In this document: in pieces, positions 16,629 to 23,847 of the stretch
How the letters are laid out: each line of letters begins with the position of its first letter
Numbering within the stretch: the stretch's first letter is position 1
NCBI GenBank assembly: GCA_947624195.1
Contig: CANQJH010000013.1
Location: 1 to 42,264 of the forward strand
From: an uncultured Clostridia bacterium
GTDB taxonomy: Bacteria > Bacillota > Clostridia > TANB77 > CAG-508
Reading direction: 5' to 3'
DNA length: 42,264 nt
Notes under the pieces: generated by a model
The model's database searches: none
Told to the model about the DNA's origin: nothing
The model's input: the letters and a program-made list of their open reading frames with translations, nothing else
Position numbers and translations under genes: made by a program

Positions 16629-16717
16629 ATTGTCTAGATAGAGTAAAGGTATTTAATGATGAGCAAGTCTATCTAGACAATAAATCTTGCTTGTCATTAA
16701 GTACCTTTATTTTATCT
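16629..16717 (+). ncRNA. Interlocked two-helix RNA element upstream of homing endonuclease
   Basis: Helix A: 16629-16642 pairs perfectly (14 bp) with 16668-16681. Helix B: 16636-16667 pairs with 16686-16717 as 32 consecutive pairs, of which five are G-U and the rest Watson-Crick. All five non-canonical pairs are G-U in the + strand transcript and would be A-C mismatches in the antisense RNA, which argues for a + sense RNA structure. The helices share 16636-16642 and are interlocked in A-B-A'-B' order with linkers of at most 4 bases, so they should exclude each other. It sits between a strong promoter and the GIY-YIG gene; the ribosome site at 16726 is left free by both folds. Confidence 0.75.
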
Positions 16718-16738
16718 TCATAAAAAGGAGATAATAAA

Positions 16739-17494
16739 ATGGATAAAAAATATATAGTTTATAAACATACTAGTCCTAATGGTAAAGTATATATTGGAAT
16801 AACAGGAAAAACTGCTGAAGAAAGATGGCAAAATGGTAGAGGTTATAAAGCAAATAAACATTTTTACAATGCTATTAAAAAATATGGTTGGGATAATATT
16901 AAACATGAAATTTTATATCAAAATTTAAAAGCAGAAGAAGCTTATAAAATCGAAAAAGAATTAATAAAAAAATATCAAAGTAATAATTTAAAAAATGGTT
17001 ATAATAAATCTATTGGCGGAGAAAAAACTTCTTTAGGGTGCAAACAACCATTAGAAGCAAATTTAAAAAGAAGTAATGCACTTAAAGGATGTATTCCATG
17101 GAATAAAGGTATTCATACTACCAATAGTGGCTGTTTCAAAAAAGGAGATATTCCATGGTCTAAAGGTAAAAAAGTATCTGATGAAGTTAAAGAAAAAATA
17201 AAAAATAAAAGTAAAGGCAAACATTATTCGCCAAGAACTGAATTTAAAAAAGGCAATAAACCATGGACTACTGGCAAAAAAATGACAAAAGAATTTAAAG
17301 AAAAATTAAGTAAAGCACATTTAGGACAAATTCCGTGGAATAGAAAGAAAGTTATATGTTTAGATAATAATATTATTTATTCAAGTATAGCAGAAACTTC
17401 AAGAATATTAAATATAAATGAAACTAGTATTACAAGAGTTTGTCATAATAAACAAAAAACAGCAGGTGGTTACCATTTTAAATTTTATGACTAA
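16739..17494 (+). CDS. GIY-YIG homing endonuclease with NUMOD modules
   Basis: This 251-aa protein has an N-terminal GIY-YIG nuclease domain (IVY at 6-8, YIG at 18-20, Arg29, Glu near 72-74, NGYN at 87-90). Three or more NUMOD3-like DNA-binding repeats follow (PWNKG at 120-124, PWSKG at 139-143, PWTTGKKMTKEFKEKLSKAH at 175-194) and a C-terminal NUMOD1-like module (about 203-240, CLDNNIIYSSIAETSRIL). It is free-standing between terminase and portal, the typical place for a mobile endonuclease that spreads itself into related phages. No intron flanks it. Confidence 0.9.
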   Translation: MDKKYIVYKHTSPNGKVYIGITGKTAEERWQNGRGYKANKHFYNAIKKYGWDNIKHEILYQNLKAEEAYKIEKELIKKYQSNNLKNGYNKSIGGEKTSLGCKQPLEANLKRSNALKGCIPWNKGIHTTNSGCFKKGDIPWSKGKKVSDEVKEKIKNKSKGKHYSPRTEFKKGNKPWTTGKKMTKEFKEKLSKAHLGQIPWNRKKVICLDNNIIYSSIAETSRILNINETSITRVCHNKQKTAGGYHFKFYD

Positions 17495-17506
17495 TATTAA
17501 CCCATT

Positions 17507-17535
17507 TTGATAGATTTTTAATTTAATGATATAAT
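17507..17535 (+). promoter_or_regulatory. Promoter upstream of the small gene and portal
   Basis: TTGATA at 17507-17512, 17-base spacer, TATAAT at 17530-17535. Restores transcription downstream of the homing cassette; AAGGAG of the next gene follows 8 bases later. Confidence 0.75.
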
Positions 17536-17556
17536 TTGATAAAAGGAGAATTAATT

Positions 17557-17823
17557 ATGATAAAAAAATATAAAGTTAAAACAGGCAAACAATTATTAAA
17601 AATGATACTAAAAAATAAAATAAAGAATCAACTTATTTTAGAAGATTTTAGAGGGAAGGATATTTTAGGATTATACATAGGAATTGAACATCACTCTACT
17701 GGAAGAATTATGAATTTAGAAGAATTATTAAGTAATAATAAATTCTATATTTATAAAAATACAGAAGAAAATTATAAAGTGCTTGCTAATCAAGTTAGTA
17801 AATATAATGTTAATTTTAAATAG
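17557..17823 (+). CDS. Hypothetical small protein
   Basis: This 88-aa basic protein has no recognised family. AAAAGGAG lies 8 bases before the ATG at 17557. It belongs to the cassette inserted between terminase and portal and may have travelled with the homing endonuclease. A conserved-looking GLYIGIEHHSTGRIMNLEEL stretch is at about 46-65. Confidence 0.55.
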   Translation: MIKKYKVKTGKQLLKMILKNKIKNQLILEDFRGKDILGLYIGIEHHSTGRIMNLEELLSNNKFYIYKNTEENYKVLANQVSKYNVNFK

Positions 17824-17835
17824 GAGGTTGACTAG

Positions 17836-19266
17836 ATGAAATTAGAAAAGTTTTTACAAGACAATTACAATTACAATCCCGAAATAAAAGACCAAGTTAA
17901 AAGTTATTATGAAGTTTGGAAATCATGGTATCAAGGTGACACAAAGTTCCATCATTATTTTATATACAATGGTAAAAGAAAAATACCACAAAAACGATAT
18001 ACAATGAATATGGCAAAACAAATAAGTGAAGACTGGAGCGATATTTTATGGAGCGAAAAATGTAAAATATCAATGGCTAATGATGAATCACAAAAGCAAT
18101 TTAATAATTTAACAAATGATTTGGACTTATATACTATTATTAACCAAACACTTGAAAAATCAGGAGCTTTAGGAACAGTTTCAACAGTCGTAAGTGTATA
18201 TGATATTATTCAAAATGAAGACGCTATGACCTTAGACGTAAGTAAAGCTAAAACTAGAGTTGATATAGTAGATTTTGATTTTATTTTTCCGTTGACTTGG
18301 AACAACAAAGAAGTTACAGAATGCGCTTTCGGAAGTATTGAATATATTAAAGGAAAAAAATATGTTGTATTGTCAGTTCACAAATTAAATGAACAAGGAA
18401 ATTATGTTATTTACAATCATTTATTTAGAGACAGTAATCAAACACTTACGGAAGTTACTATGGAAGACACAGAAAAAGAATTTGATACAATGAGTAACAT
18501 TAAATGGTTTAGTATATTTAAACCTTTACTTACTAACAATTTATTTAGTAATTCTCCTTTTGGAATTCCACATTTTGCTAATGCTATTAATAACTTAATG
18601 GCTGTCGATATTTGTTTCGATGCTTTAAAAAATGAAGTAAATGATGGACGTAAAAGAACGTTTGCTAGAGCTGACATGTTTAATTATGATGATGGAAAAC
18701 AAGGATTGACGTTCGATCCTAACGACACGACACTTTATCAGTTACCTAGCGGTGCAACTAAAGATGATTTGATACAGACTGATAGTGATACTTTAAGAAC
18801 AAATAGTCAAATAGAAGCTTTAAACACAGAATTGAATTTGCTAGGAAATCAAGTCGGATTCGGGGAAAATCATTACCACTTTGACGGCACTAATTTAAGC
18901 ACAGCAACAGCCGTTGTTAGTAGCAATTCAAAACTATTTAGACGCAAGAAAAAACTTGAAATTGGATATGAAAGCTCTATTTATGACTTAGTGAATGCAA
19001 TTTGTTATGCTTCCAGTAAGTTTGGAAAATATAATATAGACACAAAAGACATGGTTATTCAATTTGATGACAGTATAGTGGAAGATAAAGAAGCAGAAAG
19101 TGCAAGAGCAAGAAGCGAAGTTACTTTAGATCTAATTTCAAAAGTTGAATATCGTATGCGTATATTTGGAGAAACAGAAGAAATCGCTAAACAAAAAATA
19201 AAAGAAATACAAAAAGAACAAGCAACAACAGAACAAATATTAGGCAATAGTAGCAATGAAGAATAG
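17836..19266 (+). CDS. Portal protein (SPP1 gp6-like)
   Basis: This 476-aa protein lies after the terminase and before the MuF protein, the expected portal position. The start (YYEVWKSWYQGD, then KRYTMNMAKQISEDWSDILWSEK) and the C-terminal part with LNLLGNQVGFGENHYHFDG and TATAVVSSNSKLFRRKKKLE match portals of Firmicutes siphoviruses. It forms the dodecameric DNA channel at one capsid vertex. AGGAGG precedes the ATG. Confidence 0.9.
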   Translation: MKLEKFLQDNYNYNPEIKDQVKSYYEVWKSWYQGDTKFHHYFIYNGKRKIPQKRYTMNMAKQISEDWSDILWSEKCKISMANDESQKQFNNLTNDLDLYTIINQTLEKSGALGTVSTVVSVYDIIQNEDAMTLDVSKAKTRVDIVDFDFIFPLTWNNKEVTECAFGSIEYIKGKKYVVLSVHKLNEQGNYVIYNHLFRDSNQTLTEVTMEDTEKEFDTMSNIKWFSIFKPLLTNNLFSNSPFGIPHFANAINNLMAVDICFDALKNEVNDGRKRTFARADMFNYDDGKQGLTFDPNDTTLYQLPSGATKDDLIQTDSDTLRTNSQIEALNTELNLLGNQVGFGENHYHFDGTNLSTATAVVSSNSKLFRRKKKLEIGYESSIYDLVNAICYASSKFGKYNIDTKDMVIQFDDSIVEDKEAESARARSEVTLDLISKVEYRMRIFGETEEIAKQKIKEIQKEQATTEQILGNSSNEE

Positions 19267-19283
19267 CAAATTTACTACTTAAT

Positions 19284-19316
19284 AAATAAAGGTTTAAAAA
19301 AACTTTTATTTTTTTA
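19284..19316 (+). terminator. Rho-independent terminator after portal gene
   Basis: AAATAAAGGT (19284-19293) pairs with ACTTTTATTT (19302-19311) with one G-U pair, followed by T's. It separates the portal gene from the small accessory genes. Confidence 0.75.
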
Positions 19317-19336
19317 ACAAAAATTAACAAAATTTG

Positions 19337-19365
19337 TTGACAATTTAGCAAATATATGTTATTAT
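19337..19365 (+). promoter_or_regulatory. Strong promoter for small accessory genes
   Basis: TTGACA at 19337-19342, 17-base spacer, TATTAT at 19360-19365 with TGT extension: the closest match to consensus in the window. Confidence 0.85.
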
Positions 19366-19396
19366 ATAAATGTAATAAAGAAAGAGGGAAAGATTT

Positions 19397-19576
19397 ATGA
19401 AAGAATATGTTAAAGGAATACACAAATTTATAGTTACAAAAAATGAAAAAGGTTTATATGATTATGAAATGCAAGAATATAGTGAAATATGTAATGTATG
19501 GATATATTTAAGTAAAGATAATAACTATCCAAAAGAAGTATTAGAAGAATATTTAAATATAAAAATTGATTTTTAA
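19397..19576 (+). CDS. Hypothetical small protein
   Basis: This 59-aa frame (MKEYVKGIHKFIVTKNEKGL...) follows a strong promoter and a GAGGGA ribosome site 9 bases before the ATG. It lies between portal and MuF genes, which are usually adjacent, so it is a late insertion of the accessory (moron) type. No family recognised. Confidence 0.6.
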   Translation: MKEYVKGIHKFIVTKNEKGLYDYEMQEYSEICNVWIYLSKDNNYPKEVLEEYLNIKIDF

Positions 19577-19591
19577 AAAAAAAGAAAAAAA

Positions 19592-19759
19592 ATGGAAGAA
19601 TTAGAAACCAAATTGATTGAAATGTTAAAAGGATACAATTTTAAAGAAATGGAGAAATTACTAAATAAAACAGAATTACCAGAAGCAAGAGGTGCAATAA
19701 TGGACGCTATGGAAAAATATCATGAAGAAGAATTTGTAAAATGGTTAGAAAACAATTAA
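19592..19759 (+). CDS. Hypothetical small helical protein
   Basis: This 55-aa acidic protein (MEELETKLIEMLKGYNFKEM...) is predicted all-helical. The ribosome site is weak (A-rich with AAAGAAA), so expression may depend on coupling to the upstream gene. Unknown function. Confidence 0.45.
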   Translation: MEELETKLIEMLKGYNFKEMEKLLNKTELPEARGAIMDAMEKYHEEEFVKWLENN

Positions 19760-19779
19760 ATAAGAAAGGATAAAATTAA

Positions 19780-19929
19780 ATGAAAATAACTAAAAGTGTA
19801 AATATGCAAAAAGAACTATGGAAAAAAATAGAGAAAATTGCAAAAGAAAATAAACGTAGCGTAAGTGCTACTATTGAATTGTTAGTTGAAGAATATTTAA
19901 AAGAACAAGGTGATAATATTGATAGATGA
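19780..19929 (+). CDS. Ribbon-helix-helix protein
   Basis: This 49-aa protein fits the Arc/CopG fold: an N-terminal strand (KITKSVNMQ), then LWKKIEKIAKENKRSVSATIELLVEEYL with the usual turn before the second helix. Such proteins bind DNA as dimers and often repress their own operon, here perhaps the promoter at 19337. AGAAAGGAT precedes the ATG. The end overlaps the MuF start. Confidence 0.7.
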   Translation: MKITKSVNMQKELWKKIEKIAKENKRSVSATIELLVEEYLKEQGDNIDR

Positions 19930-21169
19930 AAGAGAACTTGAACAGCTTACAGAAATATTAGTAGACAGAATAGAACAAGCTAATCTTGTTTTTTTAGAAG
20001 AAATTGGAAATTCTATTAAGAAAATAGGTAGTCTTACTCCTAGCAAGGCTCAACAATTAGTACAAATATTAAAATATGGTGGTAATTATGAAGACATTAT
20101 TTATAAAATATCTCAAATAACAAAACTTAATATTCAAGACATTGATAAAATATTTCACAAATTTGTTAAAAAAGACAGAATGTTTTATAAACAATTTTAT
20201 GAATATAGAAATATATATTTTCCGAGTTATGGAGAAAATAAAGCTTTACGCAGGCAAGTTCAAGCACTTGCTAATATAACTAGAAAAGAAATGACAAATT
20301 TTATGCGTACAACTGCTCTAGGATATTCCATAAAAGACTTAAAAGGAAATACTGTTTTTATGGGATTAAGAGAAACGTATGAACGGATTCTAGATGAAGC
20401 TATATTGAATGTAGGGCAAGGAAAAGAAAGTTTTGATATAGCTATGAGAAATACTTTGAAACAGCTTGGAGGAAGTGGTTTAAAGACTGTTGATTATCAA
20501 GGACGTTCAATGCGTTTGGATAGTGCAATTCGCATGAACATTCAAGGAGCTTTAAGAAACTTACACAATGAAACACAAAAAATATACGGGAAAGAATTTG
20601 GAGCAAATGGCGTGGAAATTAGTGTGCATAGCAATCCAGCTCCCGATCATGACGAAGCACAAGGAAGACAATTTGAATTAGATGAATTTAAAAAGTTGCA
20701 AGAAAAAGGTGTAGCAAAAGATTATAAAGAGAAAGTTATTGATTTACATAAAGAGTTAAAAAACAAAAAAGAACAGAGTATATCTTTTAGACCAATAAGC
20801 GAATATAACTGTTATCATTATGTATTTGCAATTGTGTTAGGTGTATCTCAACCACAGTATGATGACGAACAATTACAAAATATAATTGATGAAAATAACA
20901 AAAAAATAGATATAGATGGTAAAAAATACACAAAATATGAATGCACTCAATTGCAACGAAAATTTGAAACAGCGATTCGTAGGCAAAAAGATATACAAAT
21001 TTTAGCACGTGCGAGTGGTAATGATGATTTAATTTTAGAAAGTCAACAAAAAATAACTCAGCTAACTAATAAATATCGTGAAATAAGCAAAAAATCTAAT
21101 TTACCTACTAAAGCAAATCGTTTACGTGTTAGTGGCTATAAAAGGGTTGCAATTAAGAATAAAAAATGA
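19919..21169 (+). CDS. Minor capsid / MuF-type head morphogenesis protein
   Basis: About 416 aa. The helical N-terminal half and the segment RLDSAIRMNIQGALRNLHNETQKIYGKEFGANGVEISVH, followed by NPAPDHDEAQGRQF and YNCYHYV, match minor capsid protein 2 of Firmicutes siphoviruses. It is an internal head protein encoded after the portal. The start is uncertain: TTG at 19919 is 6 bases after AAGGTG, whereas GTG at 19910 has no spaced ribosome site, so I prefer TTG. The promoter of the tRNA-like RNA starts inside its last codons. Confidence 0.85.
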   Translation: MIDERELEQLTEILVDRIEQANLVFLEEIGNSIKKIGSLTPSKAQQLVQILKYGGNYEDIIYKISQITKLNIQDIDKIFHKFVKKDRMFYKQFYEYRNIYFPSYGENKALRRQVQALANITRKEMTNFMRTTALGYSIKDLKGNTVFMGLRETYERILDEAILNVGQGKESFDIAMRNTLKQLGGSGLKTVDYQGRSMRLDSAIRMNIQGALRNLHNETQKIYGKEFGANGVEISVHSNPAPDHDEAQGRQFELDEFKKLQEKGVAKDYKEKVIDLHKELKNKKEQSISFRPISEYNCYHYVFAIVLGVSQPQYDDEQLQNIIDENNKKIDIDGKKYTKYECTQLQRKFETAIRRQKDIQILARASGNDDLILESQQKITQLTNKYREISKKSNLPTKANRLRVSGYKRVAIKNKK

Positions 21170-21175
21170 TATAAT
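21147..21175 (+). promoter_or_regulatory. Promoter of the tRNA-like RNA
   Basis: TTGCAA at 21147-21152, exactly 17 bases, TATAAT at 21170-21175. A start seven bases downstream is A21182, exactly the first base of the acceptor-like helix. Confidence 0.8.
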
Positions 21176-21181
21176 TAGTTT

Positions 21182-21436
21182 ACATTATTAGTGGCGGAAT
21201 AGGTAGACGCTAATCAGATATACGAGACTTCGTTCGGTGAGACCGCGTAACGATATAGACAAACGAGATAGCGAGAAAGAATACCCTTAATTGGCACTTT
21301 GTGTATTACCTCAAAAGTTCATTGAGATATGGTTGGTATGGAAGTTCTTCCCATAGATTTGTCAGAAGGTTAAAACGAGGCATCGGAACACGCCTATCGT
21401 ATATTATATAAGGTGCAAATCCTTATCTAATAATGT
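21182..21436 (+). ncRNA. tRNA-Leu-like structured RNA of about 255 nt, unknown class
   Basis: The ends form a 10-bp acceptor-like helix (21182-21191/21427-21436, perfect). Next comes a tRNA-Leu-like D arm (GTGGCGGAATAGGTAGACGC, 21191-21210), and near the 3' end a T-arm-like hairpin with a 7-base TGCAAAT loop (ATAAGG/CCTTAT, 21409-21426). The anticodon arm is replaced by a domain of about 190 nt closed by a 9-bp helix (21217-21225/21397-21405). Inside, all nested, are the hairpin 21231-21252, a GACAAA/TTTGTC helix (21258-21263/21358-21363) enclosing further hairpins at 21310-21326 and 21337-21355, and AGGC/GCCT (21378-21381/21392-21395). No CCA, no anticodon stem and U55 replaced by G argue against aminoacylation. 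It has its own promoter and terminator. It is not a recognisable tmRNA or group I intron. Confidence 0.75.
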
Positions 21437-21462
21437 TTCAAAGCAATAATTGCGCAATGATA

Positions 21463-21515
21463 TTACTTCTTTAGGAAGTAAGCTAAAAAAAAACGATTGA
21501 ATCGTTTTTTTTTAG
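21463..21515 (+). terminator. Double terminator of the tRNA-like RNA
   Basis: First hairpin TTACTTC/GAAGTAA (21463-21469/21475-21481). The second, nine A's plus CGAT, TGA loop, ATCG plus nine T's (21485-21513), would terminate in both directions. Confidence 0.85.
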
Positions 21516-21551
21516 TTGTAAAAAAAATATTGAAAAAATATCAAAAAAGTA

Positions 21552-21580
21552 TTGACTTAATATCTTTTATGATATATAAT
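21552..21580 (+). promoter_or_regulatory. Promoter of small-gene operon
   Basis: TTGACT at 21552-21557, 17-base spacer, TATAAT at 21575-21580; drives the genes from 21613. Confidence 0.8.
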
Positions 21581-21612
21581 GAAGTTGTAATAAGAAAGTG
21601 AGGAGAATAAAA

Positions 21613-21816
21613 ATGAAAAAAAAATATTTGAAAGAATGGATCGAAAAATTACTATTGCTAGTATTAGCTGTATCAGTATTATTTTTAGCAGGAGAAACTC
21701 AAAACATTGTTATGTTTATTGTTACTAAAGCGATAGCAATAACAGTTATTATTATTGATTATTCAATTTTAAATAACCACGGAAAAATATTTAATGAATT
21801 AACAAAAGGGGAATAA
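21613..21816 (+). CDS. Small membrane protein (two helices)
   Basis: This 67-aa protein has two hydrophobic segments (about 12-27, LLLLVLAVSVLFLAG; about 32-53, VMFIVTKAIAITVIIIDYS). GAGGAG precedes the ATG at 21613. It could be an accessory lysis or exclusion protein, but nothing specific supports this. Confidence 0.6.
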   Translation: MKKKYLKEWIEKLLLLVLAVSVLFLAGETQNIVMFIVTKAIAITVIIIDYSILNNHGKIFNELTKGE

Positions 21817-21820
21817 AAAT

Positions 21821-22000
21821 ATGAAAAAAGAATATAAAAACGAAAATGTAATATGCCCAGATTGCAAATATCAGAATCATAAAGAAAATGTGGAAAGATA
21901 CGGTACTTGCAAATTATGTGGAAGAATTTTAGATGAAAAAAGCAAATTCAATTATGAAATGTTTAAAAAATTAAATTTATGGAGGTATAAGAAAAGATGA
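21821..22000 (+). CDS. Zinc-ribbon small protein
   Basis: This 59-aa protein has CPDC (about 12-15) and CKLC (about 30-33), a four-Cys zinc ribbon. Such small phage proteins often bind nucleic acids or RNA polymerase; the role here is unknown. AAAGGGGAAT precedes the ATG; its TGA overlaps the next ATG (ATGA). Confidence 0.65.
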   Translation: MKKEYKNENVICPDCKYQNHKENVERYGTCKLCGRILDEKSKFNYEMFKKLNLWRYKKR

Positions 22001-22401
22001 GGTTATGGCATTATAAATTGATTCCAGTATTGCCTAATAAAATGTTAGTCAGTCAATGGCGTGAGTGTATAGCGATAAAAAGGCAATGGGAAAAAGGAAT
22101 TTTGAAACATAGGTTAGTTAGTTATGTAAAAAAATACTATCCAATAGCATTTTTAGATTATGTTAATTTAGTAGTTAATGAAATGAAAAAAAGAAATATA
22201 AAATATAATTTTTCTTTATACAATGAAATACAAGCATTTTGTTTTATTCCAATAAATGTAAGTAATAATGAATGTTATCCCGAACATAACGACCGATATT
22301 TAAGGCAATGTTATTATAACTTACAAGAAAAATATGATAGGGGTATTATTACTAAAGAAGAATGGAAAAAGATAGAAGGTGTAATTGATGAAAATAATTA
22401 A
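21997..22401 (+). CDS. Pyrimidine dimer DNA glycosylase-like protein (Pyr_excise / TIGR02328-like)
   Basis: This 134-aa protein starts MRLWHYKLIPVLPNKMLVSQWREC, nearly the signature of the T4 endonuclease V-related family of glycosylase/AP lyases and its uncharacterised relatives. The rest has the expected helices and conserved ERPEHND-like region (CYPEHNDRYL). It may repair UV damage in phage DNA, but some relatives have no shown activity. GGAGG lies 16-20 bases upstream within the zinc-ribbon gene, and translation is probably coupled by the ATGA overlap. Confidence 0.7.
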   Translation: MRLWHYKLIPVLPNKMLVSQWRECIAIKRQWEKGILKHRLVSYVKKYYPIAFLDYVNLVVNEMKKRNIKYNFSLYNEIQAFCFIPINVSNNECYPEHNDRYLRQCYYNLQEKYDRGIITKEEWKKIEGVIDENN

Positions 22402-22609
22402 AAAAGGAAAATATACTGATAAAGTATATAAATGTAATTTTTGTGAATGTGAATTTGAAATTGATGATAATGATATCCAAATGGAAATTTTTAGAAACTC
22501 AATTAGTGGTAAAATAATGTATAAAAAAATAATAATTAAATGCCCAGAATGTGGAAATGATATAATAAATGAAAGAGTTGATACTGATGATAATAGCAAT
22601 AATAATTAG
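22388..22609 (+). CDS. Zinc-ribbon small protein
   Basis: This 73-aa protein has CNFCECEF (about 17-24) and CPECG (about 52-56), consistent with a zinc ribbon, and an Asp/Asn-rich tail. It overlaps both neighbours by 14 to 23 bases. Unknown function. Confidence 0.6.
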   Translation: MKIIKKGKYTDKVYKCNFCECEFEIDDNDIQMEIFRNSISGKIMYKKIIIKCPECGNDIINERVDTDDNSNNN

Positions 22610-22715
22610 CATACTAATCGGCTATTTTATAGGAATTGCAAGTTGTTTAATACAAGTAATTATAATAGAAAATAGAGAAAATAAAATGATAAAGGAGATT
22701 TTAGATGATGACTAA
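22587..22715 (+). CDS. Tiny single-pass membrane protein
   Basis: This 42-aa frame (MIIAIIISILIGYFIGIASC...) is a hydrophobic helix with small-residue spacing followed by a charged tail. It overlaps the upstream gene by 23 bases and the next by 11, filling a gap. Similar tiny proteins occur in Firmicutes phages; function unknown. Confidence 0.5.
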   Translation: MIIAIIISILIGYFIGIASCLIQVIIIENRENKMIKEILDDD

Positions 22716-22896
22716 ATTAGAGTTAATAAAAGAAAATTCTGAGTTAAAATATGGTATAATACAGTTAATTGAAAATATAAAAGATATTAGAGAATATCAA
22801 GAATTAAAAAGATATTTAATTGAATTAGTTGATGGAAAAGAAAATAAAAAACCTAATTTTGAAAAAAAAATAAATGAAATTGAAAATAAAAAATAA
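22705..22896 (+). CDS. Hypothetical small coiled-coil protein
   Basis: This 63-aa protein rich in Lys, Glu and Ile is predicted helical. AAAGGAG is 7 bases before the ATG at 22705. No recognised family. Confidence 0.55.
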   Translation: MMTKLELIKENSELKYGIIQLIENIKDIREYQELKRYLIELVDGKENKKPNFEKKINEIENKK

Positions 22897-22902
22897 TCAA
22901 TT

Positions 22903-22930
22903 TTGCAAGATTTAAAATTTATGTTATAAT
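22903..22930 (+). promoter_or_regulatory. Promoter
   Basis: TTGCAA at 22903-22908, 16-base spacer, TATAAT at 22925-22930 with TGT extension; upstream of the membrane/coiled-coil gene at 22958. Confidence 0.75.
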
Positions 22931-22957
22931 TTCTTTAGATAGAAAAGAGGTCATAAA

Positions 22958-23227
22958 ATGGATTGGAACAGTTTACTTACAATTGGTCTAGCAATTATAA
23001 CTATTTTAAATTTTGCATTTGGAAGAGGAGATAAAAATAACAAAGATACAGCCGACAGAAATTATAGACAAGGTATATTAGACCAACAATTAAAAACAAT
23101 AACTGAAAAACTAGATAAAATTGAAAGAAAGTTAGATAACTATGACAGTGAAATAGATACTAGAATCGACAATAAAATAGAAGTTCATTTAAAGGAATAT
23201 CATAAAAAGGAGAAAAAATATGAGTAA
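22958..23227 (+). CDS. Membrane-anchored coiled-coil protein
   Basis: This 89-aa protein has an N-terminal transmembrane segment (about 5-21, LLTIGLAIITILNFAFG) and a long coiled coil (TITEKLDKIERKLDNYDSEI). The layout resembles XhlA-like phage membrane proteins, which help holins, but the order is inverted (membrane segment first), so this remains a guess. It overlaps the next gene by 8 bases. Confidence 0.6.
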   Translation: MDWNSLLTIGLAIITILNFAFGRGDKNNKDTADRNYRQGILDQQLKTITEKLDKIERKLDNYDSEIDTRIDNKIEVHLKEYHKKEKKYE

Positions 23228-23528
23228 TTTTAGTAATGACATGAAGAAAGAAGTTGAGAATATAAAGAATAAAGTAGAAGAAATAGGAACTGAAAAACAA
23301 TCTCTTGCTTATGAAATGCTTGTTGAACAAAGAAAACAAAATAAGAGGTTATTTATTATTAATATTATTTTATGTTTTATGCTTTCTGGACTTATGTGCT
23401 ATACTATTTGGCTTTTAAATGATATAACGGTGGTTGAAACAACTAATGAAGAATATAATCAAGATATTAATGATACTGGAGATATAAACAGTAGTAATAT
23501 AGTAAATGGTGGCGATATAAATGGCTAG
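23220..23528 (+). CDS. Conserved phage membrane protein
   Basis: This 102-aa protein has an N-terminal helix, one transmembrane segment (about 42-64, LFIINIILCFMLSGLMCYTIWLL) and an Asn/Asp/Gly-rich tail (DINDTGDINSSNIVNGGDI). I recognise this general type from virion-module small genes of Firmicutes phages but know no function. AAAAGGAG precedes the ATG. Confidence 0.65.
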   Translation: MSNFSNDMKKEVENIKNKVEEIGTEKQSLAYEMLVEQRKQNKRLFIINIILCFMLSGLMCYTIWLLNDITVVETTNEEYNQDINDTGDINSSNIVNGGDING

Positions 23529-23625
23529 AATTAGACAAACTTATAGAAAAACAACCACTAGAAAAAAAACAAGAAAATCAAAAACTAGAAATTGTCCTAC
23601 TTGCGGTCGTTTTATGAAAAAGTAG
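23521..23625 (+). CDS. Tiny basic zinc-knuckle-like protein
   Basis: This 34-aa protein is extremely basic (RKTTTRKKTRKSKTR) and ends with CPTCGRF. It overlaps the previous gene by 8 bases with a GGTGGCG ribosome site inside it. Tiny Arg/Lys-rich CPxCG proteins are recurrent at this place in related phages; nucleic acid binding is likely by charge. Confidence 0.6.
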   Translation: MARIRQTYRKTTTRKKTRKSKTRNCPTCGRFMKK

Positions 23626-23634
23626 GTGTCTAAA

Positions 23635-23835
23635 ATGTTAAATTTTGATTTTACAAAAGAAGAATACGAACTCATAAAAGAAAAAGCAATGTTAAATGCT
23701 CAACTTTCAAAAATACTAGAAATGAAAATAAAAGGTTATTCTAATGTGGAAATAGCAATGGCTATTCCTTTAAGTGAAAGAACACTAAGCAGAAGATTGA
23801 AACAATTGAGAAAGAAAATAGAGAAAGTCTTATGA
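23635..23835 (+). CDS. Helix-turn-helix regulator
   Basis: This 66-aa protein contains a C-terminal HTH (MKIKGYSNVEIAMAIPLSERTLSRRLKQLRKKI) like sigma-70 region 4 or LuxR-type folds. It may regulate late transcription; the GTGGCAAAAA direct repeats directly downstream are candidate binding sites. TAGGTG precedes the ATG at 23635. Confidence 0.7.
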   Translation: MLNFDFTKEEYELIKEKAMLNAQLSKILEMKIKGYSNVEIAMAIPLSERTLSRRLKQLRKKIEKVL

Positions 23836-23847
23836 CTTCTTTTTTTT
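23825..23847 (+). terminator. Rho-independent terminator overlapping the HTH gene stop
   Basis: AAGTC (23825-23829), TTAT loop, GACTT (23834-23838), then C and eight T's. The TGA stop lies in the stem. Confidence 0.75.

Noticed and set aside
16629-17494. Type III toxin-antitoxin (ToxIN-like RNA with downstream toxin)
   Set aside because: The RNA is not a tandem repeat of short pseudoknots, linkers are too short for a stable pseudoknot with both helices, and the downstream gene is a GIY-YIG endonuclease, not a ToxN-like RNase.
21182-21436. tRNA-Leu interrupted by a group I intron
   Set aside because: No 3' half of an anticodon stem complementary to the 5' part exists, no convincing P3-P7 core is present, and the acceptor lacks a discriminator and CCA at the right distance.
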